Positions 22,464 to 34,700 of a stretch of DNA of 64,000 nucleotides are shown here, piece after piece. Location: contig VUYT01000016.1 of NCBI GenBank assembly GCA_008802785.1, positions 62,001 through 126,000 on the forward strand. Reading direction: 5' to 3'. Positions within the stretch are counted from its first letter, which is position 1; every line of letters starts with the position of its first letter. Both the position numbers and the translations under genes were made by a program. This DNA comes from Symmetrospora coprosmae. Taxonomy: Eukaryota; Basidiomycota; Cystobasidiomycetes; Symmetrosporaceae. The notes under the pieces were generated by a model. The model was not told the DNA's origin. It searched no databases and saw only the letters and a program-made list of their open reading frames with translations.

Positions 22464-22978
22464 CTGCAGGCAGGTGACGATGCAGGTGGTGGCGCAAGGT
22501 GGTCAGTCAGTCAGTGAGTCCTGTTCGCGCAGCCAGCCAGCCCATCGGTCCGCAATTGAACTGACGCGCATGGCCGAGCTGACTTGCGCGTGGGTGGACA
22601 TTGACGTGATGTCGCTATCTCTGTGTGTGGGTTGTATATCGATAGCAGTGGGAAAGAGAGAGTGCACTCCATTGACGAGCAAGCGGACCCGCAGACGGGC
22701 AGAGGGACAAGAGGGTCGACTGGTTGGCATCAGACCAACACCGTAAAGGAATAAGACACAGGTGCACACAAGCAAGCAAGCAAGCAAGCACGCAAGCGCG
22801 CGTAGCTTGGATAGACGGCAGCAGGCAGCAGGCAGCAGCAACCACGCTTAGCACAGCGAGCCATGGCCGCACAGGCTGAGCGGTGAGCGGGCAGACGGGC
22901 GACACGAGCTGGCAGACGCAGCCACAGCAGAGAAAACACATGGCTGACCTACTGCACCATCTCATTCGCGCACATGCC
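22464..22978. other. Region between MZM1-like gene and RSP5; should hold the missing first exon
   Basis: 515 bases that should contain the first exon of the MZM1-like gene (minus strand) and the RSP5 5' region (plus strand). It carries an AAGC microsatellite. No unambiguous exon was found. Confidence 0.35.
22769..22797. repeat. AAGC tetranucleotide microsatellite
   Basis: Five to six tandem AAGC units followed by imperfect copies (cgcaagcgcg). Confidence 0.85.
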
Positions 22979-25900
22979 ATGCTCTTGCTCATTAGCTCTC
23001 GCAGCATCCGTCTGACGGTTGTCGCTGCCGATTCCCTCATCAAGCGCGATGTCGTGAGTCGAGTCGAGCCGAGCGAGCGAGCGAGCCCAGTCGGATGACA
23101 GGGATGGCGACACGCATTGCACAGCTTGCTGACAGTGTGTACCTACATGCTCTGCTACATCCCCACCCGAACCCTCTACCCTCGCCGTGCTCAATCCCTC
23201 ATCGTCCTCGGCATGGTGCGCTGATCCGATTTCCGCCGCTGCCGCCGCTAGTTCACCCTCCCGCACCCATTCGCAGTCGTCACAGTCGACGGAGGACAGA
23301 CATTCACCACGGCAGCAGTAAAGAAGACTCTCAACCCATACTGGAACGAGACATTTGACCTGTGCGTCTGCCCTCTGTCCCCGTCCTTCTGCGCGGGCAT
23401 CCTCATCTCTGCGCTGCCGCTGCCGCTGCGCCGCGAACCCGACCCCCCGCTCTCGTCCCCCCCGCGAGCTGGCGGTGCTGACTCAAGGGCCGCCGCATTG
23501 CACCTGCTCACACAGAACCGTGAAAGACTCGTCAGTCATTGTCGTACAGATCTTTGACCAGAAGAAGTTCAAGAGGAAGGATCAGGGCTTCCTCGGCGTC
23601 ATCAATGTCAAAGTCTCGCAGGTCCTCGACCTCGACCTCGGCGGAGAGGGTGCGTCATTTATAGATGGGGCCGGAGCGAGCAAGCCGTGGTGTGGCCCCC
23701 GGCCGAAAGGCGACCGACTGAAATGACATCCTCCTGTACACATCCACTGAGCAGAAACCCTCACGCGCGAGCTCAAAAAGTCAAACGACAACCTCACTGT
23801 CCACGGCAAGCTCATCATCCAGGTGTCAACGAGCACCTTTGCGCCCATCCGAGCAGGACAGAATGGCTCCTCCTCCGCAGCTTCGACTTCAGGAGCCAGT
23901 GCAGCGTCGCCCTCCACCGGCTCTGCCAATGTCGCATCGTCTTCGACGGTGGCGAACGCGCCCACGACCGCCGCTGGCTCGACGCTCACCCCGACAAACC
24001 CGCTGAGCAGCAGCACCAGCAGCACGGCGACGCCCGCAGCAATCGCCCCTGCTTCATCGATGGGGGGTGGCAGCAGCAGCGTGCCGTCAGGAGCCCCTCC
24101 TCCGGCATCTGCCCCGTCCGTCACCCACGGCGGGGCGCGCGAGACGGCCAACAATGGTAACTCGTCCACCTCGCGCGACTTCAATCCGAACGAGGACCAA
24201 TTCGGCGCTCTGCCCACAGGATGGGAGAGGCGCGTGGACCACCTCGGCAGGACATACTACGTCGACCACAACACGAGGTCCACCACCTGGACCCGCCCGA
24301 ACCGCGACCAGGCCGCCAACCTGTCCTCACAGTCCGACACCACCAACCGCGAGCGCCAGCAGCACCAGCAGCGACTGACAGCGGACGACTTCCTCAACAC
24401 CGAAAGCCCCGCTCCCGGCAGCGCCAGCGGGACTAGCACGCCTGCCACCGGTGCCGCCCCTGCTGCCAGCGCTGCTACTTCCGGAGCTGCGGCTGCTGCC
24501 GGGTCCACGCAGGCTGGTAGTGGACCCCTCCCTGCGGGATGGGAGCAGCGGCACACGCCCGAGGGCAGACCGTACTTCGTCGACCACAATACGCGCACGA
24601 CGACGTGGGTCGACCCGAGGCGGCAGCAGCTAATCCGCGTCGTTGGCCCGGGTGGCAACAACCTCTCGACGCAGCCGCAGACAGTCTCGCAGCTTGGACC
24701 GCTGCCTTCCGGATGGGAGATGCGCCTCACGGCCACTGCGCGAGTGTACTTTGTCGACCACAACACCAAGACGACGACGTGGGATGACCCGCGCCTCCCT
24801 TCGTCCCTCGAACTCAACGTGCCTCAGTACAAGCGCGACTTTAGGAGGAAGCTCATTTACTTCCGCTCCCAGCCGGCCCTGCGGCCCATCCCCGGTCAAT
24901 GCCACATTAAGATCAGGCGCACCCACATTTTCGAAGACTCGTACGCGGAGATCATGCGGCAGACGCCCAACGACCTCAAGAAGCGCCTCATGATCAAGTT
25001 TGACGGAGAGGATGGACTCGACTACGGTGGTCTTTCGCGAGAGTTCTTCTTCCTCCTGTCGCACGAGATGGTGGGTGTCGTCTGTTGCTGAGAATCTGCT
25101 TATTGGAGCTCGCGCTGATTCAACATTCTTTTCGACGCGGGCAGTTCAACCCGTTCTACTGCCTCTTCGAGTACTCTGCGCACGACAACTACACGCTTCA
25201 GATCAACCCGCACTCCGGCATCAACCCAGAGCACCTGAACTACTTCAAGTTCATCGGACGCTGCCTCGGCCTCGCCATCTTCCACCGCCGCTTCCTCGAC
25301 GCCTACTTTATCGTGTCGTTCTACAAGATGATTCTGAGCAAGAAAATCACGCTCGCCGACATGGAGTCGGTCGACGCAGAGATCTTCCGCTCTCTCACCT
25401 GGATGCTCAACAACGACGTCACCGACATTATCGAGAACACTATGAGCGTAGAGGACGACAGGTTCGGCGAAGTCGTCGACGTCGAGCTCAAGCCGGGAGG
25501 AAAGGATATCGAGGTCACAGAGGAGAACAAGGCGGAATATGTCGAGTGAGTTGCCTCGGCCCATCGCTTCTCGCGTACGATGCTGCCAAGATGGATGCTG
25601 ATGCCTCTCGCTGTCGTCCCGCAGGCTCATCACTGTCTGGCGTATCCAGCGCCGGGTGGAGGACCAGTTCAAGAGCTTCATGAGCGGCTTCAACGAGCTC
25701 ATCCCGCAGGAGCTCATAAACGTCTTTGACGAGCGCGAGCTCGAGCTTCTTATTGGAGGCATGTCCGAGATCGACACGGACGACTGGGCCAAGCACACGG
25801 ACTACCGAAACTGCTCATCATCGGACCAGGTCGTCCTGTGGTTCTGGCAGACGGTGCGCTCGTGGCCAGCCGAGAAGAAGTCCCGCCTGCTCCAGTTCAC

Positions 25901-26123
25901 GACGGGGACGTCTAAGGTCCCCGTCAATGGGTTCAAGGACCTGCAGGGCTCGGACGGTCCGAGGAGGTTTACCATCGAGAAGGCGGGCGAGCCGACCCAC
26001 CTGCCAAAGGCACACACGTGCTTCAACCGCCTCGACCTCCCGCCGTACCCTTCCCTCGTCGTGCTCGAGGAGAAGCTCAGCTACGCCCTCGAGCACGGGG
26101 CGACCGGCTTCGGGCAGGAGTAG
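22979..26123 (+). CDS. RSP5: RSP5/NEDD4-family HECT E3 ubiquitin ligase
   Basis: Ubiquitinates membrane and endocytic cargo. A C2 domain is assembled from three to four exons ([18 protein letters not shown], then [32 protein letters not shown] and [16 protein letters not shown]). A Ser/Ala/Pro linker leads to three WW domains ([60 protein letters not shown]). The HECT domain starts near 24850 ([31 protein letters not shown]) and has the catalytic Cys (codon 26019-26021) in [16 protein letters not shown], ending GFGQE. All key parts are intact. The start is uncertain: ATG at 22979 reads straight into the C2 domain, but a cattag acceptor just after it suggests a short upstream exon, as in other fungi. 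Confidence 0.93.
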
Positions 26124-26701
26124 TCAATCATCCCTTGTTCCGTCTTGTCAACTGGCTCGTTCACCCTGTATAGGTCTCACGTCTGTTTCCCGCACCGCAC
26201 GCACTTCCTCCTCATCCGTCCGTAGCCCTGCGACCGACCCTTCCTTTCCTTTCCTTTCCCCCGAGTTATATCGAAACTCCTCTGCGTACTGTAGTCTACG
26301 AGCCGTACATGCGTCCTTTCCCTGCTACCTAGCTATAGTCCGACCTTTGTGCGCAACGATTCTTGTCGAGCTTGCTGCGGGGTGCGGAGGTGCGACGAGC
26401 TGCCCCGCCAGCGCCGCGTTCGTTCAGCTCAAGCAATGCGCATCTCCAGACAGTACACGCGACAACGTATGATAGGTGGGTGCGACATAGGCATTCGCCA
26501 TGCCGCGTCACACGGCTGTCGTCGGTCCGAGCTCACGTCAGCACGGCTAGCAGCGGCATGTGGGGGCGGCATCCTTGGGCCGTCGCGTTTGCACTTCACG
26601 AGCTCACGCTCAGGGTCGCTTCTCTCAGCTCACGCTTGCACAGTACGTTACTGTAGCACATACTTAGTGGACGATCCTATCGACTCCTCTGCTTCTACAT
26701 T
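26124..26701. other. Intergenic region with TTTCC repeat
   Basis: 578 bases holding the RSP5 3' side and the epimerase promoter side, with a TTTCC repeat at 26240-26259. No gene recognised. Confidence 0.45.
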
Positions 26702-27875
26702 ATGGACACCTCAGCGCCTCAGACTATCCTCATCACAGGTACGGCGTGCACCAGAGGGTCCCCGCAGTATGGAGCGGCTAGCGCGCATGTTACACAGACT
26801 GACGAGACGGAAGTGCGCTTGTGCAGGCGGCGGAGGTTTCCTCGGGAACCTCTTGGGACAGTACCTCCTGCAAGACAAGACGATCCAAATCGCGGAGCTT
26901 GTACTGAGCGACATTGTCCAGCCGCGCGAGATCTACGGCTACGAGGGCGACAGCAGGGTCGTGCGCATCAAGAGTGACCTGTCCAAGCCGAAGGAGGTGG
27001 AAGAGCTCTTCTCTGGACGCACATACACCGTCATTGCTGCCTTCCATGGCCTCATGTCCGGCGGAGCCGAAGCAGACTTCGAGCTAGGCATGAGCGCCAA
27101 CCTCGACTCGACGAGACTCATGCTGGAAAAGCTCCGGTCTCTCCACTCTCAGGGTGCCAAGCCGCCCGTGTTCCTCTACACAAGCAGTGGGGCAGTCTAC
27201 GGCGGAGACCTTCCCAACAACACCGTGACCGATGACACTGTGCCAGCGCCTCAAGGTGAGTCTCCTGCTCTGATGTCCACGTGTACTTATGGGCACTGCG
27301 GAGCTCATGCATCATGTCATTTCACCCTGACAGGATCATACGGCATGCAGAAGCTGTGCTGCGAGCACCTCTGCTACGACTATTCCCGGCGAGGCTGGAT
27401 CGACGCGCGTATCGTGCGCCTGCCGACCGTGGCCGTCCGACCCGGGCAGCCCAATACGGCACTTTCGAGCTACGCGAGCGGCATCGTGCGCGAGCCCTTG
27501 AACGGCAAGAAAGCGGTCTGCCCTGTCGATCTGGATTTTGGCATCTTTGTCAGCAGCCCGGATGTCATTGTCGGCAACTTTGTTCACCTCCTCAAGCTCG
27601 ATGGCAGCCGTTACCCGTCCTGGACGAGGACTTGCGCCCTGCCAGGCATCTCGGTTACGACCAAGGAGATCCTCGCCGCGCTTGGGAAAGTGGGCGGGAA
27701 GGAGGCGGTCGAGCTCGTGGAGATCGCGCCTACGGAGGCAGTGCTCAAGGTCGTCCGGACATGGCCGGGGAAATGGGAGACGAATCGGGCCATCGAGCTG
27801 GGTTGCAAGCGCGATACGGACTTTCTGTCTGCTGTACAGCAGTACAAAAAGATGCTGGACAGCGGGAGAGGCTGA
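26702..27875 (+). CDS. Extended SDR, NAD-dependent epimerase/dehydratase (D-erythronate dehydrogenase-like)
   Basis: Three exons (26702-26738, 26827-27255, 27334-27875) give 335 residues. The Rossmann glycine motif is restored by splicing (ILITGGGGFLGNLL). The substrate-pocket serines and catalytic pair are present (FLYTSSGAVYGG, then SYGMQKLCCE with YxxxK). The C-terminal half has ARIVRLPTVAVRPGQPNTA, FVSSPDVIVGNFVHLL and ALPGISVTTKEILAAL, which resemble bacterial DenD and its fungal relatives. DenD oxidises D-erythronate in sugar-acid catabolism; the true substrate here is unproven. The cofactor is probably NAD(H), inferred from the family. It stands alone on the plus strand, head to tail after RSP5. 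Confidence 0.82.
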
Positions 27876-28069
27876 TGCGTAGTCTATATGAGGCAAAAAG
27901 ACAAGGTCCGTTGTAGAGTACCACACAGGCTGGGCTTCAGGCGGTACGAGTAGATGGGCTTTCTGCGGGCCTTCCAAGGATATGCGGCGATCTAGGCAGA
28001 TTAGCAGGGGAGCCGTCCGCATGTGTCATGAGTCAACGCCGCATCTCACCTGCCGCTTCAGATGGCCCC

Positions 28070-28549
28070 TCATAGCTTCGCCTTGGGACGTATCGTCGCG
28101 ATGACCTTTGTCGTCTTGGAGCGCGCCAGCAAAGTTCCAGCTGCGTCGAAAGCGGATGCCTCGAAGAAGGCGAGCCTTTTCGACCTTCGCAGCATCTTTG
28201 CCGTGACCTTCACCTCCTGATTCTCCCCATATACGGTAGACAGAAGTGAGCAGGAGGTGTCGACGGTCATGGACGTCTGGATCTCTCCGGCCTTAAGACC
28301 GCCGGCGCCCTCGCTTGCCATGTGCGGCAGGGAAGCAAGGACATTGGCGAGCTCTAATGCAATGTAGATGCCGCCGGCGTGTAGATTCGTAGCTGGTGTC
28401 AGGTGACGCGCTTGGGTCCGAAAAGTGAAGACAACGCCCGATCCGTCGAGCGAGACAAGCTCCGGCTTGAGAAGAGCGTGGAAAGGGACTTGGAGATAAA
28501 ATGCGGCCTTCTCACGCAGTGCGTCGGGAGAAGCGGGTGAGGGAGCCAT
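28070..28549 (-). CDS. Hotdog-fold thioesterase (DUF4442/PaaI-like)
   Basis: A single exon of 159 residues with ATG at 28547-28549. The core shows the hotdog signature HAGGIYIALELANVLASLPH, where His-Ala-Gly-Gly sits on the central helix, followed by the strands QTSMTVDTSCSLLSTVYGE, VTAKMLRRSKRLAFFEASAF and GTLLARSKTTKVIAT. Such proteins hydrolyse acyl-CoA thioesters; the substrate is not predictable. Length is typical for the family. No targeting signal is obvious, so a cytosolic location is assumed. Confidence 0.78.
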   Translation of the reverse strand: MAPSPASPDALREKAAFYLQVPFHALLKPELVSLDGSGVVFTFRTQARHLTPATNLHAGGIYIALELANVLASLPHMASEGAGGLKAGEIQTSMTVDTSCSLLSTVYGENQEVKVTAKMLRRSKRLAFFEASAFDAAGTLLARSKTTKVIATIRPKAKL

Positions 28550-28992
28550 GTAGGACGGAAGTCAAGGATGCCCTCGATGCCATCAACAACTTCTGCGATC
28601 TGCTACAGGCAAGCGTTAATCAAAAGTCCGAAGGGGGCGATTGGCCGTCAGCGGAGGTCATCGCAAAATGTATTGTAGATTGTTGGCCGGAGCCTTAGTC
28701 TGTCGGCTCAGGAAGGCGGATCTGGCGACTCCCGATGCGCTTGTCCCCGGCGTCTTACCAGACTGCTCCAGCTTGGGCCGCTTGCCCGTTTCATTGCTTG
28801 CGCAGTGGCGACCCCCCGCAGACAGGTGTCAAGGGCGATGCGTAAGAAGAGGGGTGAGAGACCCCACAGAGACGACTGTATTGCGGGTTTCACACACCGG
28901 CCGCGGATAGCCGGGTTTTTGCCACTCTGACATGGACATTAAGGACAACAACAAGCTATGCATACTCGCATGTCTACGTTATCACGCCTATA
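28550..28992. other. Intergenic region
   Basis: 443 bases between the start of the thioesterase and the stop of the siroheme gene. I looked for tRNA A and B boxes here and found none. Confidence 0.45.
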
Positions 28993-31369
28993 CTACTCTA
29001 GATCCTCCCAGCTCGCGTCTAGGCCCTCGCGGACGATGTATCCCTGGGGACCTAGCCATCGCTGAACCCGCTCGCGGTCGATCTTTTCCATCTCTTCTGC
29101 GCTTTTGCCATCGACTCCGTCGAGAACGGTGACGTCTCCTTGCCCTTCGAGTGCGAGTGCTGACCACCCGATAATCATCATGCCTGGTGGACGCTGCTCG
29201 CCAGCGCGATCCATGGCCTCGACAATCCCTTCCAAGGTGCTTGCGACGAGGCGCTGGTCGGGCGAAGAACCGCGCTCGATGATGGCTATAGGGCAGTATG
29301 GCGGATATGCCGCGCCCTCTCGTGCTCCTCCCTCTCTGCCGTGTCCTTCCTCGCCGGTCACACTCGTGAGCGCATGTATGACGCCAGGTAGACGCGCAAC
29401 GCCCATGAGGACCACAGTGGTCCGGGCCCGCTCGTAGCCTGGCAGCTTGACGCCCTTGCCCTTGCGTCCAACGCCTGTGCATACTACGACGCTCTCGCTG
29501 ACCCCGCGCTGCGTGACGGGAATGCCGGCCATGAGCGGAGCTGCAAAGGCCGAGCTGATGCCAGGCACGACCACGGCCTCGAACCCTCTCTCACGGAAGA
29601 AGAGGACCTCTTCGCCACCCCGCCCATACACGTACGGGTCGCCCTGCTTGAGCCGGACGACCGTCTCTCCGCGCATGGCTCCCTCGTATGCGAGATCCAT
29701 AAGCTCGTTCTGCGCCCCTTCGGCGTTCCCGGGGAACTTCTTGGCGATGGTGAGCGGGATGTGCTTCGGGATGAGCGCCAGGATCTCGGGTGGGACGAGC
29801 TTGTCGGAGAGGATGAGCGTGGCTCGACTGGTGAGAAGCGCATGTGCCGCTCGCGTCAGAAGTGCAGGCGAGCCAGGGCCAGACCCCAGCAGAAAGATGC
29901 GACCGCGCTCGGACGGCTTCGCTGGAGGTTGCATCAATGCCAGACCATGACGAGGTGTGACATCGTTGCCGAGGTAGGCTTCGTTAGGCGACGATTCGTT
30001 GGCGGACGCTGAGGCAGAGGTCGACGCTGTGGCATGTACCGTCTGTGTCGCAACACTTGAGCCCGCTTCCCCGCCCGACGCGGCCTCTGATGCCTGACCC
30101 TCCTTCTCCTTCGCATACAGGCTGACCACCCTGGCTGCCTCGGCGTCCGAAAGTGTTGCCAGACGCTCTATAGGCCAGTACTCGGCTAGTGTGGTAGAGA
30201 GATCCATCAGTCAGGGACAGACCACAAAGCTCGTCCTCGCGGCGACCTGACTTACATATCTGAGCAATAAAGCGCATCCTTGTAAGCATGCTTGCATTCG
30301 CATCATAGCTTGGCACATCGACCTTCCCTGCTAGAATTTCCTCCATCTTGTTAAGCATGGAGGTAGCCGGTGGAGTTGCGGGCGGAGTGAGGGGCACATG
30401 GCTAGCTTGCAGCCAGCCTGGGCCAGCAGGTAGCAGAGTCGCACCCTTGCGCGGCGACGTGCACCGAGAGGGGCCCGAGATTGAGGTGGGCAGCAGAATC
30501 TGCGGCACTGGCCTGTTCAGCAGGGTAGACGACCACCCTTCTTCCCGCTCCCCTTCCTCTGCATCACGACTGCTGCTATTGTCGATCTCCCGAGCAGTTT
30601 CGCGGAGCTGCCCGACCCGAGCGACTGCGCTTCCAACTCCCTTCGGCAGCTTGCTGACAATCTCTCTGCGTATCCTGGAAGCGAGCCGGCATGAGCTGGC
30701 ATTGGTCGTGATTGCAATCTGCAGCGGGCTTGCTGCCGGGTTCGCGCTTGCAGTGAAGGCAGGAGCCGCCTGAGGCGTGGGAAGAAGCGGGAAGCGGTAG
30801 GTTGCAGGAAAGTGAAAGTCGGAGAGCTGTGGGTGGTCTGCGATGTTGACTGGTATCCGCAGCCTGAAGCAGGCCTGTCGGATGGCCAAGGCAGAGAGTG
30901 GCGACCTCGCGGTGGCGCCATATGAAAGGCCAGACGAAGCCGAAGCTGCGAGCGCGACTGCGGCAGCTGTGATGATGGTGTCTGTCACGCAGACGAGCAG
31001 GACGTCGTCCAATAGCTCCGGGTCTAGCCCCCGCAGCCATTGTTGCCAGTCGGTCGCCTGCTCCTGACTTTCTGCTGACAACTCTACCGTTGCGACTTTC
31101 CCGCTTTCGATGCGATCCTGCAGCTCGACGTCGATGGGCAAGGCAGAATGCTTCGCCACGACGACGTCAAGATCAGCTTCGAGACAACTGAAAGCTCGCG
31201 CTGCTGCCAGTCTCGCCTGACCGATGATGAGGACGGTGCGACGAGCTGGGACAGCAGGCACGGCGGAGCTCGAGGGCGAAGCTGCCGCCGGTGGTGTGAA
31301 GGCGAGAAGGAGACTAGCTCCCAGCTGTGGCTCCGCAAACCTCGACGATGAGGCGATGAAATCAGCCAT
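28993..31369 (-). CDS. MET1: Siroheme synthase: precorrin-2 dehydrogenase domain fused to uroporphyrinogen-III methyltransferase
   Basis: Two exons (30256-31369 and 28993-30185) give 768 residues. The N-terminal half resembles Met8/CysG dehydrogenase-chelatase: RRTVLIIGQARLAAARAFSC, then LRIPVNIADHPQLSDFHFPA holding the conserved Asp, and LQIAITTNASSCRLASRIRR. The nucleotide loop is GQARLA rather than the usual GGGxVA. The C-terminal half is a full SUMT domain: IFLLGSGPGSPALLTRAAHA, ILSDKLVPPEILALIP, VRLKQGDPYVYGRGGEEVLF, VVPGISSAFAAPLMAGIPVT and RTTVVLMGVARL. Together these make siroheme for sulfite reductase. In S. cerevisiae the two activities are in separate genes (MET1, MET8). Confidence 0.9.
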
Positions 31370-31798
31370 TCCCTATCTGTGTGTCTGGCGGTGGTGTGCA
31401 AAGAAAAGAGCCAACACCTCTGCAGGAAAATGAGTCGCTCGCTAGCCGATCGGTCGGTCACGCCTTCGGAGAAGGACACATTGGCAGGTTGGTTAACGAG
31501 GCCGGACGAGGAGAGCGAAGGGGCGCGTGGGATGCGCGTGTGATGTTCGGCTGTACTGCTCGCGTCCTGAGCAGAGCTACGCAGGTCCTCGACGCGCTAT
31601 GCCGCACCCCAGAGGCCACAGTCAGCCTGTGGCAAACTGCACGTGCCTGACTACGGTGTGCGGGCGTCCTTCCGTCCTCCGCTCACAAATCAGCTCAAGT
31701 TATGCATTACTCAGAGACGAAAGTGGTACACAGGAACCAAGACTCCATCTAGACGTTAAAGTAAAGCGCTGTAGAGAGAGATCGACCGTGTGAGTCAG
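31370..31798. other. Intergenic region upstream of the siroheme gene
   Basis: 429 bases between the siroheme synthase start and the leucyl-tRNA synthetase stop, both on the minus strand. Nothing recognised. Confidence 0.45.
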
Positions 31799-34700
31799 TC
31801 AGCATGCCCTACAATCCTGATCTCTCTTCGACTCACTCGCTGGAGAGCCTGGCTCGGAGGCCTCGATGATTTTGGTATCGTACCCTTCGCCAGCAGTTCC
31901 GCTGTTAGCCTTCTCAATGCCTTCATTAACCGTGCTAAGCTCCACCTGCTGCAGGCCGAGCTGCTTTTGAATGTATGGGATTGCGAGCTCGATGGTCTGG
32001 AGCTCGTCGAACGATGTCGTCCGGTTGAAGACCTCGAGTCCCTGCTCATTGACCTTCCGCTAGACACGGCGACAGGTCGAAAGCACATCAGCACGAATCC
32101 CTCCGCTTGCGTCTCGCCGCTTTCACGCACCGCAAACATCATGCAGAACGGCATCGCCCGTTTCTCCTTCAAAAGTCCCTTGCTGGCGAGGCTCTGCTTA
32201 AGCTTGGCACTGTCGACCTGCTTGGACTGGGCGTCGACCGAGCTCTGCAGCGCGTCCAAGCACTGCGTCTGCCAGTGCGGCCACTCTTTCGCGATGAAGA
32301 GGCGCACAGACTTTGGCTTGGACGGGTCAAAGCCAGTCTGCTTGCCTTTGGCCTTCTTCTTTGCAAAGCCAATCTCGGACTGGCGTAGCTGCCCGACAAG
32401 ATCTCGCACGTAGGCGATGGAGTCCAACGCAACCTGGTCAACGGGACCGGTCGGCTCGGGGAAGAGTGCCGTCTGGACAGAGCTGGCCTCCTTCAGGACC
32501 CCCTTCCACAAGTGCTCAGAGAAGTGTGGTGTGATGGGTGCTGTAGCGAGAGCCAGGAAGCGGATGAAAGTGAAGACGAGGTCCTTGTGCATGCCGATCT
32601 TGAGGCCCTTCTCGCCGGTCGCGAGTTGGTACTCATCTCGGGCATTGAGCAGCTCAAAGAAGCCGTACTTCAGAGCATCCTTGTAGCGGGACCTGCGCAC
32701 GATGACAGCGGAAACGCGTCAGAAAGTGGACCACATGCTTGATGGTGTCGAGCGAGCACCTACTCGATGTACGACTGCTTGGCAATCACAATCATCCGGT
32801 TGATCTCGGCCTCGAAGCCACGATCCCAAAAGTTCTTCTCTCCAGTGCGCAGGTTTGCCTCGTCCTCAAGCTGCGTCTGACACCAGTCGTTGAATGTGTA
32901 GAGCCTGAGAATCTGCGAGTTCGCCATGTCCTCGTCAAAGTTGGCGTCCTCGATGGCATCTCCAGCATCGGCAAGTGCGAGCCGGGTTGCATCGGCGCCA
33001 AACTTCTGGACACTGTCCCTGAGAGTGAGCGAGTTGCCGGTCGACTTGGACATTTTCTTACCGTTGAGCATGAGATGGCCGTTAGCGCGCATGCTACGGG
33101 GCCACATCGACTCCGGGAACAAGGCCGAATGAACGTAGATGCAGAAGGTGAGGTGGTTCGGGATGAGATCCTTGCCGGACGAGCGAATGTCCATAGGGTA
33201 GAAATACGTGTATTCACGGCGCAGAGCCTCCCCCTGTTCCTTGGTGATTGTCGCATCTGCCGGGAAGCCGGCGCGGCCAAAGATGTAGTCCCACGTCGCA
33301 TCGGTCAGGTCCTCGGGCTTGATACCGAGCGGCCCAACCTGCCGTCCCTTGACGTCCCCACCATGCAAGAGGTGCGCGATGGTGTAGTACGCCATGTAGA
33401 TGGTCGAGTCAGACAAAGATTCGACGAGCTGCGATTTGTCAAAGGGGACCTTGCTGCCGAGACCATACGAGCGCGCGCAGGCCCACTGCCGAAGCCAGTC
33501 GAGGACGCCCTCAAACGCATTCCGCGTCTCCTTGTTGTATGTGTTCATCTGGCCGAGCAGCCTGGAAAGACACAGATGGAGGCGTCAGCTATAGATCGGA
33601 CAAGAGCAAACGAGGCACGCCTGATGGCAGACTCACTTCTCTGCCTTTGGCTTCCACTCCGTTGATCCGTAGTCCATGTACCACTGGTCGACCAGAGCAA
33701 CCACACACTCGTCGTTGGAGCGCGACATGACGAGGCTGAGCGGTTCCTGATAGTCGAAGGCAACGCCACGCTTGATGAGGTCGTTGCGGCACTTGGTCTT
33801 TGCCTTCTCGACAGTCTCGCCCTTGTATTCGCCGATAACCATGGTGCCCTGGTAGAACCCTTCCTTGTAGGCGATCTCCTTTGCCTCGGCGAGCTGCTTG
33901 ACATCCTTCTGCGAGTTGATCTTGAGCTTCTTGCAGAGCGCTTCGGCCGTCTTGTCGCCGTAGTTCGGCGTGGAGATGACGGGCACTATGTCCTTCTCCA
34001 CCCATGCAGCCTCGATCTTGTAGAACTCAGGCTTCTTGCGCAGATCCATGTATGTCGCATAGTCGTCCGGCGAGTCCGATGGTACAGAGGTAACGACACC
34101 GGTACCCTAAGGGACAAGGCGGTAGCAGGACATTTCGCTTAGCGTTTGACCGCACCGTTTGCCCGCAATGCATGCGCAGCACGGGTCATACGATATCGCG
34201 GTACTCACCTTCGTTGCAGAGACGCCGTCCATGGGGAGTACGTACACCTCGCCGTACACCGATGCTGGTGCAGTGATCCGCGTTCCGACAAGATCTGCTC
34301 CCTTGACCTCTGCTACCCTGGAGATCTCTCCCCTCTTGAGCAGGAGATCCTGGAATGCCATGTTTCTCGCCGAACGGTGTGTGATGAGATAGAGGGACTC
34401 GCCATCGGCAGCCTCGTAGAGTCCGTACGTGATGCCCACGCCCACGAAGCAGTTCGTCTGGCCGTACCTACAGCATATTCGCTCGTCAGCTACCCCTTGC
34501 GCCATTCAGAGTGATGCTTTACTCACATCGTCTCGGGCCGGAGAGTGGCAGCGACCATGTATACCTTCTTGCCCTGCGTCTTCTGTCCAAGATCCTTGGC
34601 GGCCGGCGCCCATTCCTTGACCTCCATCTTCAGAGCGGTGTACTCTTGCGGGCCGACGGCCTCTCCCGACTGTCGGTCGTGGTCCATGCAGGGCTGGCCG

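Noticed and set aside
22463-22600. Minus-strand ATG at about 22600 (MSTHAQVSSAMRV) as first exon of the MZM1-like gene
   Set aside because: It runs to a stop before the acceptor at 22463 and has no LYR tripeptide; the family needs one just before TLIRAQR.
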